From: Anaerolineaceae bacterium 46_22
GTDB lineage: Bacteria > Chloroflexota > Anaerolineae > Anaerolineales > Anaerolineaceae
DNA: 9,208 nt
Direction: 5' to 3'
Assembly: GCA_001508595.1 (NCBI GenBank)
Contig: LGHA01000041.1
Coordinates: forward strand, 1 to 9,208
The notes below the pieces were generated by a model, which ran no database searches, was not told where the DNA came from, and saw nothing but the letters and a program-made list of their open reading frames with translations. Shown piece after piece: positions 1 to 6,313 of the stretch; the first letter of the stretch is position 1; each line of letters opens with the position of its first letter. Both the position numbers and the translations under genes were made by a program.

Positions 1-170
1 GCAATGATTCCCCCATGAACAATACCGGGATATCCCTCGTATTTAATGGGGATAAGGATCTCCGCACGCACCTGTCCTGGTGCAGTTGTAAAAAATTCCA
101 GCTTTAATCCCGCAGGATTTTCCCTGCCGCACACAAAACAATTTTTAGACCCGGGTTGTTTTATAGCCAT
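1..170 (-). CDS. PaaI-type hotdog-fold thioesterase, N-terminal part (cut by window edge)
   Basis: Only the first 56 codons are present; the gene continues past position 1. The reading frame begins at an ATG at 170-168, one base after the TAA of the oxidoreductase gene, so it is the next member of the same transcription unit. The protein opens with a short polar lead, then a C-x-x-C segment (C11, C14) followed by GRENPAGLKLEF, and reaches GYPGIVHGGII at residues 46-56. The HGG turn (H52-G53-G54) preceded by a G-x-x-G-x-x segment is typical of PaaI/YbgC-like hotdog acyl-CoA thioesterases, and the Cys-rich opening occurs in a subset of them. The family hydrolyses acyl-CoA thioesters in the cytoplasm; the substrate here is unknown. 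The catalytic Asp/Glu region lies outside the window. The family call is fairly secure, the specific activity is not. Confidence 0.75.
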   Translation of the reverse strand, partial: MAIKQPGSKNCFVCGRENPAGLKLEFFTTAPGQVRAEILIPIKYEGYPGIVHGGII

Positions 171-171
171 T

Positions 172-1170
172 TTATTTTGTAGCAAATGTATCGATTAATA
201 CCTTCACATTGCCGCCAACCGGATAAAGAATCGGGCATGTCGCACCATTATCGATGTACTGCTGCACCTTTTTCTTTGCTTCATCCGGGGTGCCGCTGGC
301 TGTTATACGATGAACGAGATCATCCGGCACAAGATGTTTTGCCTTTTGAATCTGTTCATGTGTGGCAGGCCAGCCAAGGATCGATTGGATCTCTTTAACA
401 ACATCCATCGAAACACCGGATGCCTTCGCGATGTGAGGCTGCTGTGCTAAATACTGGGTGAGCAATTCACGACTGGTATCAATGGCTTTATCACCATCTT
501 CATCCACGGAACAAACCACCAGCTGCGGGCGGTCAAGATCATCTAACGTTCGTCCAGCTTCTTTTAAGCCTTTTTCCAATTCATCAAGGGCTTTTTCGTT
601 ATACTCGGGCGGAACACAATAGTTCAGTACCACACCATCCGCGATTCTGCCCGTCAACTGCAGCATTTTGGGCCCCGTCGCACCAATATAAATTGGAACA
701 TTACGGGGCTCTCTGCGCCCATGGACAACATCTAATTCAATGCCATTAACATGTACAAAGTCCCCATCAAAAGTTACACGCTCCATATTCAACAAACGCC
801 GTAAAACAACAACTGTTTCTTCCATCGCTGTTAAGGGGCTTTCCCGGTTGATGCCAACATTTTTTGCTAAAGGATCCCACCAGGCACCGATTCCACAAAT
901 AATTCGGTCAGGTGCAAGGTCATCCAAGGTCAAAAAAGTCGCTGCCAGTAAGCCAATATTGCGCGTCCAATTATTGATCACACCAGAGCCAACCTTGATC
1001 TCTTCAGTTACCGCTGCGTATGCTGCCATGGGGACAATTGCATCACGGACCAGCCGGCTCTCAGCCTGCCAAACAGCTTCAAATCCACGATCTTCAGCAT
1101 ACCTGACATAATCCAATCCATCCCGAAGGTCATGTGCATCCTGCAAATATAAAGCAACTCTCTCTATCAT
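172..1170 (-). CDS. LLM-class (luciferase-like) flavin/F420-dependent oxidoreductase, Mer-like
   Basis: A 332-residue protein of the bacterial luciferase-like TIM-barrel family, the usual length for its F420-dependent branch. Visible family features are the N-terminal strand and helix leading to [15 protein letters not shown] (29-43), a [11 protein letters not shown] block (61-71), [19 protein letters not shown] (81-99), and the phosphate-binding [19 protein letters not shown] (161-179). These resemble methylenetetrahydromethanopterin reductase (Mer) and other F420-using relatives more than FMN monooxygenases. The location directly downstream of cofC in an F420 operon supports reduced F420 as the cofactor, although FMN cannot be excluded. 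The true substrate is unknown. The start is an ATG with AAGGA about 10 bases upstream. The 34-bp gap to cofC is the widest in the operon but contains no convincing terminator. Its TAA is followed after one base by the thioesterase ATG. Confidence 0.88.
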   Translation of the reverse strand: MIERVALYLQDAHDLRDGLDYVRYAEDRGFEAVWQAESRLVRDAIVPMAAYAAVTEEIKVGSGVINNWTRNIGLLAATFLTLDDLAPDRIICGIGAWWDPLAKNVGINRESPLTAMEETVVVLRRLLNMERVTFDGDFVHVNGIELDVVHGRREPRNVPIYIGATGPKMLQLTGRIADGVVLNYCVPPEYNEKALDELEKGLKEAGRTLDDLDRPQLVVCSVDEDGDKAIDTSRELLTQYLAQQPHIAKASGVSMDVVKEIQSILGWPATHEQIQKAKHLVPDDLVHRITASGTPDEAKKKVQQYIDNGATCPILYPVGGNVKVLIDTFATK

Positions 1171-1204
1171 TTCGATATTATCCTTTTTTTCTAGAAACCA
1201 ATTA

Positions 1205-1819
1205 TCAGAGGAAAACCGGTAGGACCGCTTTTTCCCTTAAAATAGTGTAATCTTCCGGAACATCCAGATCTAAAGCTATTCGCTCATTTTCGTAAACAAC
1301 CAGCCTTGCCCCCTTTTGCTTCACAAGAGCACAGTGAATATCAAAGGATGCCTGCCCAAAAGAAAAGGTGATCAAATCTGCCGGGTCAATCAGCAACATA
1401 TTCGTGCCCTCACGCCTGCGATCCGGTGAAATCACACCTGATGGCGGTGCTGGCTTGCTATCCAAAAAGCCTTTGAGGTCATCAGGCGTAAGCAAAGGTA
1501 AGTCGGCTGGAACGATCAAAACACCTTCTGTTGAAAAGACCCTTGAAAATAACGAGGCACGCCTTAACGCATTGTTTAATTCCGGGGTGCCATTTTCTGT
1601 GACCGTGCGCACATCCAGATCCCTCGCTTCAGTCAGCACATCTGAATCGCGGCTGACGACAAGGATATCGGAAATACCCTCTACTTTTTTCAGTACCTCA
1701 ATTGTGTGGATAAATAAAAAGTGATTAAGTTGGTAACGCTCGTCTTCTGATAAAATTTCTGAAAGTCGGGACTTCCCCCGACGAAGGGGTTTTACGGGGA
1801 CAATTGCCCAAAGGCTCAT
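1205..1819 (-). CDS. cofC: CofC/FbiD: 2-phospho-L-lactate (or phosphoenolpyruvate) guanylyltransferase
   Basis: A 204-residue nucleotidyltransferase of the MobA-like fold that transfers GMP from GTP to a three-carbon phospho-acid, producing the activated donor for CofD. Family motifs are present in order: the nucleotide-binding [14 protein letters not shown] (7-20), PADLPLL (104-110) with its metal-binding Asp, [12 protein letters not shown] (131-142), FGQASFDIH (154-162) and LDLDVPEDY (183-191). Archaeal CofC is described as using 2-phospho-L-lactate and mycobacterial FbiD as using phosphoenolpyruvate; I cannot decide between them by eye. The ATG lies 4 bp after the cofD stop, with AGGAG inside the end of cofD about 11 bases upstream. 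It is a single-domain protein, not fused to CofE or CofD. Immediate neighbours cofD and cofE make the assignment firm. Confidence 0.93.
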   Translation of the reverse strand: MSLWAIVPVKPLRRGKSRLSEILSEDERYQLNHFLFIHTIEVLKKVEGISDILVVSRDSDVLTEARDLDVRTVTENGTPELNNALRRASLFSRVFSTEGVLIVPADLPLLTPDDLKGFLDSKPAPPSGVISPDRRREGTNMLLIDPADLITFSFGQASFDIHCALVKQKGARLVVYENERIALDLDVPEDYTILREKAVLPVFL

Positions 1820-1823
1820 TTGG

Positions 1824-2768
1824 TTATCGGCTCCTGTTGAGGATCGTCTCGCAAAATCTGAGTACCTCTTCAGCTAAACGAAACCGATCCTGATTGTTTT
1901 TCATCAATATATTTGTAACTAAAGCAATTATACGCCATCGCTCAATTTTTTCCAATTCTTGGCGATCTTGATTATCAATAACAAAGCCCGTCAGGATGTC
2001 CTGATAATGTTTTGCGACAGCAGCTGCTGAAGGTTTCACCCCCAATTCTTCGTACATTTTTGCAGCCGGCCCCTTGAGTGCCTTCCCACCAATCAAGGGC
2101 GAAACAGCAATAACCGGTTTTTCTCTAATAGCTTCGACATAACCAGGGATCTTCAAAATCGGATCAATGCTCACCCAGGGATTTGATGGGCTGATGATCA
2201 CAACATCGCATGCTTTGATTGCACTAATCGCCTGGGGAAGTGGACGGGCATCTTCAATGCCCACAAATTCAAAATGCTCGACCACCGGTTCACAAGCCTG
2301 GTGCACAAAATATTCTTGAAATCCCAAAGCCTCACCCCCCGCAGTATGGACCACCGTCCGCACCGACTGATCACTCATTGGGAAAACAGGGTGGTTTACA
2401 CCCCAGCAACGGCAAAATTCAGCTGTAATCTCTGATAATGTGAGACCTTGATTTAATTTGTAAGTCCGAAAGATGTGTGTTGCCAGGTCTTTATCGCCTA
2501 GGTGAAACCAATTAGGACCATCAAGGGCTGCTATTTCTTGATAAATCGTCCAAGATTCATCTTTTCTTCCCCAACCAGTTACCGGGTTAGCCAGATCAGC
2601 AAGGGTATAACAAACTGTATCCAGGTCAGGGCTGATATTCAAGCCCAGGTATTCAAAATCGTCACCGGTATTGACGATCACGCTCAATTCTTCTGGCGGT
2701 AAGAGCTTTGCCAACCCATGGATCAATTTTGCACCGCCAACACCACCCGCTAGAGCTGCTATTTTCAA
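1824..2768 (-). CDS. cofD: CofD/FbiA: 2-phospho-L-lactate transferase (F420-0 synthesis)
   Basis: A 314-residue CofD-family enzyme that transfers the phospholactyl (or phosphoenolpyruvyl) group from its GDP-type donor to the deazaflavin FO, releasing GMP. Conserved blocks are the N-terminal GGVGGAKL (8-15), NTGDDFE (33-39), SPDLDTVCYTLA (46-57), LGDKDLATH (90-98), MSDQSVRT (131-138), ISPSNPWVSIDPIL (192-205) and SPLIGGKALKGPA (223-235). Length matches the archaeal and mycobacterial enzymes. The start codon is TTG at 2768-2766. An in-frame TAG lies three codons upstream, so no earlier ATG is possible, and starting here puts the family-typical MKIAALAGG sequence at the N-terminus. A purine-rich AAAGGTAGGA ribosome site lies just upstream. 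It follows the 2H phosphoesterase gene by 12 bp and precedes cofC by 4 bp, matching the order in which the two enzymes work together. Confidence 0.95.
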   Translation of the reverse strand: MKIAALAGGVGGAKLIHGLAKLLPPEELSVIVNTGDDFEYLGLNISPDLDTVCYTLADLANPVTGWGRKDESWTIYQEIAALDGPNWFHLGDKDLATHIFRTYKLNQGLTLSEITAEFCRCWGVNHPVFPMSDQSVRTVVHTAGGEALGFQEYFVHQACEPVVEHFEFVGIEDARPLPQAISAIKACDVVIISPSNPWVSIDPILKIPGYVEAIREKPVIAVSPLIGGKALKGPAAKMYEELGVKPSAAAVAKHYQDILTGFVIDNQDRQELEKIERWRIIALVTNILMKNNQDRFRLAEEVLRFCETILNRSR

Positions 2769-2780
2769 ATATTCCTACCT
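2769..2780 (-). promoter_or_regulatory. Ribosome binding site supporting the TTG start of cofD
   Basis: On the minus strand the 12-bp gap between the 2H gene stop and cofD reads GGTAGGAATAT, with AAAGG partly inside the stop region. TAGGA sits 4 bases before the TTG. There is no ATG in frame upstream before a stop codon, and the next Met is far inside the conserved region, so this site decides the start. Confidence 0.7.
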
Positions 2781-3320
2781 TTAATTTTTCACAGGAAATC
2801 GTTCAAGGATGGTCCAAATTTTTTCATCTTCGTGTTCTGCAATTTCTAAGCTGGTCATTGAAACGTTTAATTCAATTTTCTCAAAACCAATTTCATTAAT
2901 TGCGCAGGCGAGATTTTCCCTGTTGATATCCTTAAACGCCAGGGTGATATGAGGCAACCAATACTCCGGGGAGTAATATTTGTTCAGGTCTTTGGCGTAA
3001 GGGGATATTTCTTTCCAAATATGTTGATGAAACTGAATCATCTCAATCGTTTTGACCAATGGGAGAAAAAGAACCGGATGCCCACCAGAAAATAATCCTA
3101 AGCCAAAAGTATGGGTGCTGATATCCGGTGAATTTTCTACTAATGTCGATAAGATTAATTTTGTTTTTTCAACATCCAATTCTTCAGCTGTAAGCCAGGT
3201 GAAATGAGGTGTCGGCGTTGTGTAAACGGCACCCAAGTCGCATGCCTCGCACAATTTTTGCCATATCTGGTTAACCTTTTCACCTGATTGTTCGTCAATT
3301 TCACTGATAATTGCGTACAT
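2781..3320 (-). CDS. 2H phosphoesterase superfamily protein (2'-5' RNA ligase / cyclic phosphodiesterase-like)
   Basis: A 179-residue cytoplasmic protein with the two H-x-T-hydrophobic motifs that define the 2H phosphoesterase fold: HFTW at 39-42 and HITL at 124-127, about 85 residues apart, the expected spacing for two symmetrical lobes. Family members open cyclic nucleotide phosphates (2',3' or 1'',2'') or act on 2'-5' linkages in RNA; the physiological substrate of most bacterial members is unknown. Both histidines and both threonines are present, so it should be catalytically competent. It lies between cofE (3-bp gap) and cofD (12-bp gap) with an AGGTGA ribosome site overlapping the cofE stop, so it is made together with F420 enzymes. 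No F420-related function is established for the family; a role on a nucleotide-linked F420 intermediate or by-product would be inference only. Confidence 0.85.
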   Translation of the reverse strand: MYAIISEIDEQSGEKVNQIWQKLCEACDLGAVYTTPTPHFTWLTAEELDVEKTKLILSTLVENSPDISTHTFGLGLFSGGHPVLFLPLVKTIEMIQFHQHIWKEISPYAKDLNKYYSPEYWLPHITLAFKDINRENLACAINEIGFEKIELNVSMTSLEIAEHEDEKIWTILERFPVKN

Positions 3321-3323
3321 ATT

Positions 3324-4091
3324 TCACCTGAATAAATCCCTATCTTTTGGACGGATCAATTCTTCCAAACAACTTTCACGTAATGGATAAGGGAAACCCC
3401 TTGCAAGAACAATCGGCGTGCCTTCATGAGCCTGACCCATCATCAAGGATGCACCGGCTGCCAATTCGTCTGCCGCAGCGACCTGTGTTATCCGCAGGCG
3501 ATAATTGAACAGGTCAGTTTCCCCTCGCAAATCCACCAGCGCCGGTAGTCCTGATAAGCCGATGGTCACACCAACGGTGCCATTTCGCCAGGCACGCCCA
3601 TGGGAATCAATGATCAGAACCCCAATTTTCACCTCAAAACGGTCTTCAAGCGTTTGCCGGATCGCCTTTGCAGAAGCGTCTGGATTTTGAGGCAGCAGCA
3701 GTACCCAGTCCTCCGGATCGCCCCAGGGACCATCCACATTGGAATGGTCAATACCGGCATTAGCGCTGATAAAGCCCAACTTATGCTGAACGATGATGAT
3801 GCCCTTTTGCGCGCGTAGAACTTCCTGGCTCTCAGACAAAATCAATTCGATTAAACGGGGATTTTTATCCGTAATTTCTGCATAGCGGTAAGCATCCTCA
3901 GAAGGTTCTACACTCGTCAGGTTAACCAATCGCCCTTCGGATTTCGACACAATCTTCTGAGCAAGAACAAGGATATCCCCGTCCTCTAGAGCCAATCCAT
4001 TGTTTTCCAAAGCCTCAGCAATAATTTCTGTCAGCTTATCACCGGTATGAATTAGCGGAAATCCCTGTAAAGGGATCAAACTCAATGTCAT
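3324..4091 (-). CDS. cofE: CofE: coenzyme F420-0:L-glutamate ligase
   Basis: A 255-residue GTP-dependent ligase that adds L-glutamate residues to F420-0, building the gamma-linked tail. Motifs match the family: GDKLTEII near residue 17, DGDILVLAQKIVSKSEGR (37-54), KNPRLIELILSES (76-88), GFISANAGIDHSNVD (106-120) with metal-site residues, LLPQNPD (132-138), the DSHGRAWRNG segment (162-171), IGLSGLPAL (177-185) and ADELAAGASLMMGQ (207-220). The length corresponds to the stand-alone archaeal-type enzyme; it lacks the C-terminal FMN nitroreductase-like domain of actinobacterial FbiB. Archaeal CofE usually adds about two glutamates, whereas tail length in bacteria varies, so tail length here is unknown. 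The ATG is one base after the fno stop, with AGGA five bases upstream inside fno, suggesting translational coupling. Confidence 0.95.
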   Translation of the reverse strand: MTLSLIPLQGFPLIHTGDKLTEIIAEALENNGLALEDGDILVLAQKIVSKSEGRLVNLTSVEPSEDAYRYAEITDKNPRLIELILSESQEVLRAQKGIIIVQHKLGFISANAGIDHSNVDGPWGDPEDWVLLLPQNPDASAKAIRQTLEDRFEVKIGVLIIDSHGRAWRNGTVGVTIGLSGLPALVDLRGETDLFNYRLRITQVAAADELAAGASLMMGQAHEGTPIVLARGFPYPLRESCLEELIRPKDRDLFR

Positions 4092-4092
4092 C

Positions 4093-4779
4093 TCAGTCCT
4101 GGTCCGGGATGCCCGTTATTCGAATGCCAGAAGCGTGTACATGATGTTGAATATTCAAGCCGATTAAAACCGAAGTCAAGCCCTCAACAACAACACAGTT
4201 CTCAATGACGCCAGCATCCCAGCCTTTCAAGCCGGTGTCTTCAACTAACCCAAGAACCACTTCCCTTGCCGCTTTGCCTTTGCCAGCAACCAGCACATCA
4301 AAATCCACATCACCATCTGATAATAATCGCTCATGAGAAATATTTTGAAAGGCATCGACCACACTGCAGCTGTCCCCCAATATCGCCTGTGCTTCCTGGG
4401 CAACAGACCCTTCCGGGGGCATTTGAACCTTGGTCACTTTTGGTGGGACAATCGGTACAACCACATCAATCACGATTTTGCCGGCTAAAACATCTTTTAA
4501 TGATTCAAGTGTCGGCCTGTGTGCTGAATAAGGTACCGTAATCACTGCAATATCACAAGCCTCAACAGCGTCTCGATTTTCCATCCCTTTTAATAAATCG
4601 GATTCCTTGCCCAAAAATTCATTGACAGTGGCGACAGCTTTTTGTGCCTTCTCATACTGCCTGGAACCGATAATCACCTCATGCCCTGCCAGCACCCAGC
4701 GGTAAGCCAGGCCTTTGCCTTCCTTACCCGTGCCGCCGACGATGCCGATCCGATAAAATTGTTTTGTGTCTTCTGTCAT
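4093..4779 (-). CDS. npdG: NADPH-dependent F420 reductase (F420H2:NADP+ oxidoreductase, Fno)
   Basis: A 228-residue Rossmann-fold protein that exchanges hydride between F420 and NADP in the cytoplasm. The dinucleotide-binding loop GIVGGTGKEGKGLA is at 12-25, and GSR at 38-40 ends the second strand, the position that holds the 2'-phosphate of NADP in this family. Further matches are the TVPYSAH segment (81-87), the DVVVPI strand end (105-110), the AFQNISHERL segment (143-152) lining the F420 pocket, and a glycine-rich DVLVAGKGKAAR (161-172). The length is slightly above that of the archaeal enzyme owing to a short N-terminal extension. It sits directly before cofE (1-bp gap), so the cell makes both the cofactor and the enzyme that reduces or reoxidises it from one message. 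Its ribosome site (GAGGA) overlaps the TGA of the upstream amidohydrolase gene. Confidence 0.93.
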   Translation of the reverse strand: MTEDTKQFYRIGIVGGTGKEGKGLAYRWVLAGHEVIIGSRQYEKAQKAVATVNEFLGKESDLLKGMENRDAVEACDIAVITVPYSAHRPTLESLKDVLAGKIVIDVVVPIVPPKVTKVQMPPEGSVAQEAQAILGDSCSVVDAFQNISHERLLSDGDVDFDVLVAGKGKAAREVVLGLVEDTGLKGWDAGVIENCVVVEGLTSVLIGLNIQHHVHASGIRITGIPDQD

Positions 4780-4789
4780 TTATAAATCC

Positions 4790-6148
4790 TCATCTCTCAT
4801 TTGCAATCATTCTAAAATGTTCCCAGGTTATTTTAGAAATCGCCAGGGCATTCGCCATAATTTCTTTCTCATCAAGTGTCAATAATTCTCGGCGATACAT
4901 CAAAGGTTTGCCAGCAACGATCGTAGCAGTGACCATACTTTCCTGGAAACCAAACAAAATATGCCATGGTAAATTATCTGCGCTCATTGGGGTAAAGGGC
5001 GAGTAATCAACAAAGATCAAGTCTGCTGCAGCCCCCTCACTGATCTCACCAACCGGTAATCCATCAAAAATGCTTGTAATCATAGCCGCATTGTTTTCAA
5101 TCGCAATCTTCCGAACGGCATAGCCACCCATTCGTTGTGGATCACGATGCGCGCTCTTGTGAAGTAAATAAGCTGTCTTCCATTCCTGCCACATAGTATT
5201 CAAAAAGCCATCATTTCCCATGCCAACCCGAACACCAGCGTCAAGCATTTGCTCAATCGGGGCAACGCCCACAGCATTATTCATATTCGATCTGGGCTGA
5301 TGTGTTAACCAGGAACCCCTTTCCGCAAGGAGTTCAATCTCCCCCTGATCCAAGTGGACGCCGTGGGCAAGGATCGTCTGCGGGCGTAAAATGCCAAATT
5401 GGTCCAATCGATGAAGAACACGCTTTCCAGACCTCAAAAGACTATCCTCCTGGTCTGCTTCGCCCTCAGCAGCATGAATGTGAAAACCAATCCCTTCCGG
5501 ACAAAGTTCTGCAACGCGCTCCAGTGTTCCATCGGAAAGCGTTAGGCTTGCATGAAGCCCAAAATGTGCACGAAGATTACGATCTGGCGGTGCATTCTTC
5601 TTTATTCTGCGAATAAAACGAAGGTTTTCCTGGATACCCGCTTCTGCCTTTTCTAGGCCGTCTCGATCCGTGACCTCGTAACACAGAGACGCACGCAAGC
5701 CCGATTGATTGACCGCGTCCGCGATGATGTCCAGTGAATTTTTAATCGTATTTGGTGAGGCATGATGGTCAATCAATGTCGTTGTGCCATGCCGGATGGC
5801 ATCTACAAGGAAAACCAGGGCAGAATATCGGACGCCGTCCGGGTCTAAAGCCTTATCTAAATTCCACCATAATTTATCAAGGATCTCAGTAAATGTCCGC
5901 GGCGCATCGCCTGGAATGCCCAATCCCCGGGAGAAAGCCCCATAAAAATGCGTATGCGCACAAATATTCCCGGGCATGACATATTGCCCTTCAGCATCAA
6001 GCTGCTCTTCCTCGGGATATGCTTTAATCAGCTCTGATTGCGGGGCGATTTTTTGAATGATGCCGTCACGAATCAGCAATCCCCAATCATCTGTCAATAT
6101 TTGGTTTGCCGTCCCCCAGGTGATCAATTTTCCATTGATAATGAGCAT
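4790..6148 (-). CDS. ssnA: SsnA-like amidohydrolase (cytosine deaminase / chlorohydrolase-like family)
   Basis: A 452-residue metal-dependent hydrolase of the ATZ/TRZ-cytosine deaminase branch of the amidohydrolase superfamily, closest by eye to E. coli SsnA: it shares the NHFYSGLSRG-like block (here HTHFYGAFSRG, 65-75), the LWWNLDKALD segment, IDHHASP (126-132), GFHIHAAEGE (221-230) and the unusual RSNMNN motif (286-291). Metal and catalytic residues are in place: H65 and H67, H225 with E228, H262 and D313. Relatives deaminate or dechlorinate aromatic heterocycles such as purines, pyrimidines and triazines; the substrate of SsnA itself is not firmly known. The ATG follows a GAGGAG site. This is the first gene after the divergent promoter and lies 10 bp ahead of fno. 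Why such an enzyme leads an F420 operon is unclear; action on a heterocycle related to FO or to guanine is inference. Confidence 0.87.
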   Translation of the reverse strand: MLIINGKLITWGTANQILTDDWGLLIRDGIIQKIAPQSELIKAYPEEEQLDAEGQYVMPGNICAHTHFYGAFSRGLGIPGDAPRTFTEILDKLWWNLDKALDPDGVRYSALVFLVDAIRHGTTTLIDHHASPNTIKNSLDIIADAVNQSGLRASLCYEVTDRDGLEKAEAGIQENLRFIRRIKKNAPPDRNLRAHFGLHASLTLSDGTLERVAELCPEGIGFHIHAAEGEADQEDSLLRSGKRVLHRLDQFGILRPQTILAHGVHLDQGEIELLAERGSWLTHQPRSNMNNAVGVAPIEQMLDAGVRVGMGNDGFLNTMWQEWKTAYLLHKSAHRDPQRMGGYAVRKIAIENNAAMITSIFDGLPVGEISEGAAADLIFVDYSPFTPMSADNLPWHILFGFQESMVTATIVAGKPLMYRRELLTLDEKEIMANALAISKITWEHFRMIANER

Positions 6149-6187
6149 AATCTCCTCTTGTTCACAAATGGTCGCAAGTTACGATTT
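6149..6187 (-). promoter_or_regulatory. 5' leader and ribosome binding site of the F420 operon
   Basis: About 44 bases separate the predicted transcription start (near 6193) from the ssnA ATG. On the minus strand the leader ends AAGAGGAGATT just before the ATG, a strong Shine-Dalgarno site with a short spacer. I see no riboswitch-like or attenuator-like folding potential in so short a leader. Confidence 0.5.
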
Positions 6188-6233
6188 GGATATTTGAAAA
6201 TTATAGCACAAGCCTAATAGGACATTTGAAATT
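6188..6233. repeat. Pair of imperfect direct repeats, possible operator
   Basis: On the plus strand GGATATTTGAAAATT (6188-6202) and GGACATTTGAAATT (6220-6233) differ by one substitution and one extra A. Their starts are 32 bp apart, close to three turns of the helix, so a protein bound to both would sit on one face. The first copy overlaps the -10 element and start site of the F420-side promoter and the second covers its -35 region. This arrangement fits a repressor or activator site, but two copies in AT-rich DNA may be chance. Confidence 0.35.
6200..6208 (-). promoter_or_regulatory. Extended -10 promoter element driving the ssnA-F420 operon
   Basis: On the minus strand the sequence is TGCTATAAT, a perfect TATAAT hexamer preceded by the TGn extension. 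No good -35 hexamer is found at 16-18 bp upstream, which is tolerated when the extended -10 is present. It would start transcription near 6193, about 44 bases before the ATG, and is the only good promoter seen for the whole eight-gene unit. Confidence 0.6.
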
Positions 6234-6281
6234 CCAAAGCTCCAAAGTAACCAAAATTATCCCTCCTGTACTGGTTAGGAT

Positions 6282-6289
6282 GCTATAAT
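6282..6289 (+). promoter_or_regulatory. Extended -10 promoter element for the DUF309-pcp-M24 operon
   Basis: TGC followed by TATAAT (hexamer at 6284-6289) is the same extended -10 core as on the other strand. The -35 region (around 6261-6267, CT-rich) is poor. The start would be near 6296, leaving a leader of about 18 bases that contains AAGGA at 6304-6308, five bases before the ATG at 6314. The two divergent -10 elements are about 77 bp apart, so the promoters could share regulation. Confidence 0.6.
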
Positions 6290-6313
6290 CAAAAAACAAA
6301 ATCAAGGATTTCT

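Noticed and set aside
740..1111. 123-codon plus-strand open frame
   Set aside because: It lies wholly antisense to the LLM oxidoreductase, has a Ser/Lys/Arg-rich composition without motifs, and lacks a ribosome site; it is a shadow of the real gene.
1171..1204. TTTCTAGAAA palindrome and T/A-run in the cofC-LLM gap, considered as a terminator or operator
   Set aside because: The palindrome has no loop and only AT-rich pairing, and the A-run on the transcribed strand is the lead-in to the LLM ribosome site; it would not terminate transcription.
1368..1724. 118-codon plus-strand open frame
   Set aside because: It is antisense to cofC, whose family motifs cover the same bases; its composition is low-complexity Ser/Thr-rich.
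5302..5616. 104-codon plus-strand open frame
   Set aside because: It is antisense to the conserved metal-site region of the SsnA-like gene, with no recognisable domain.
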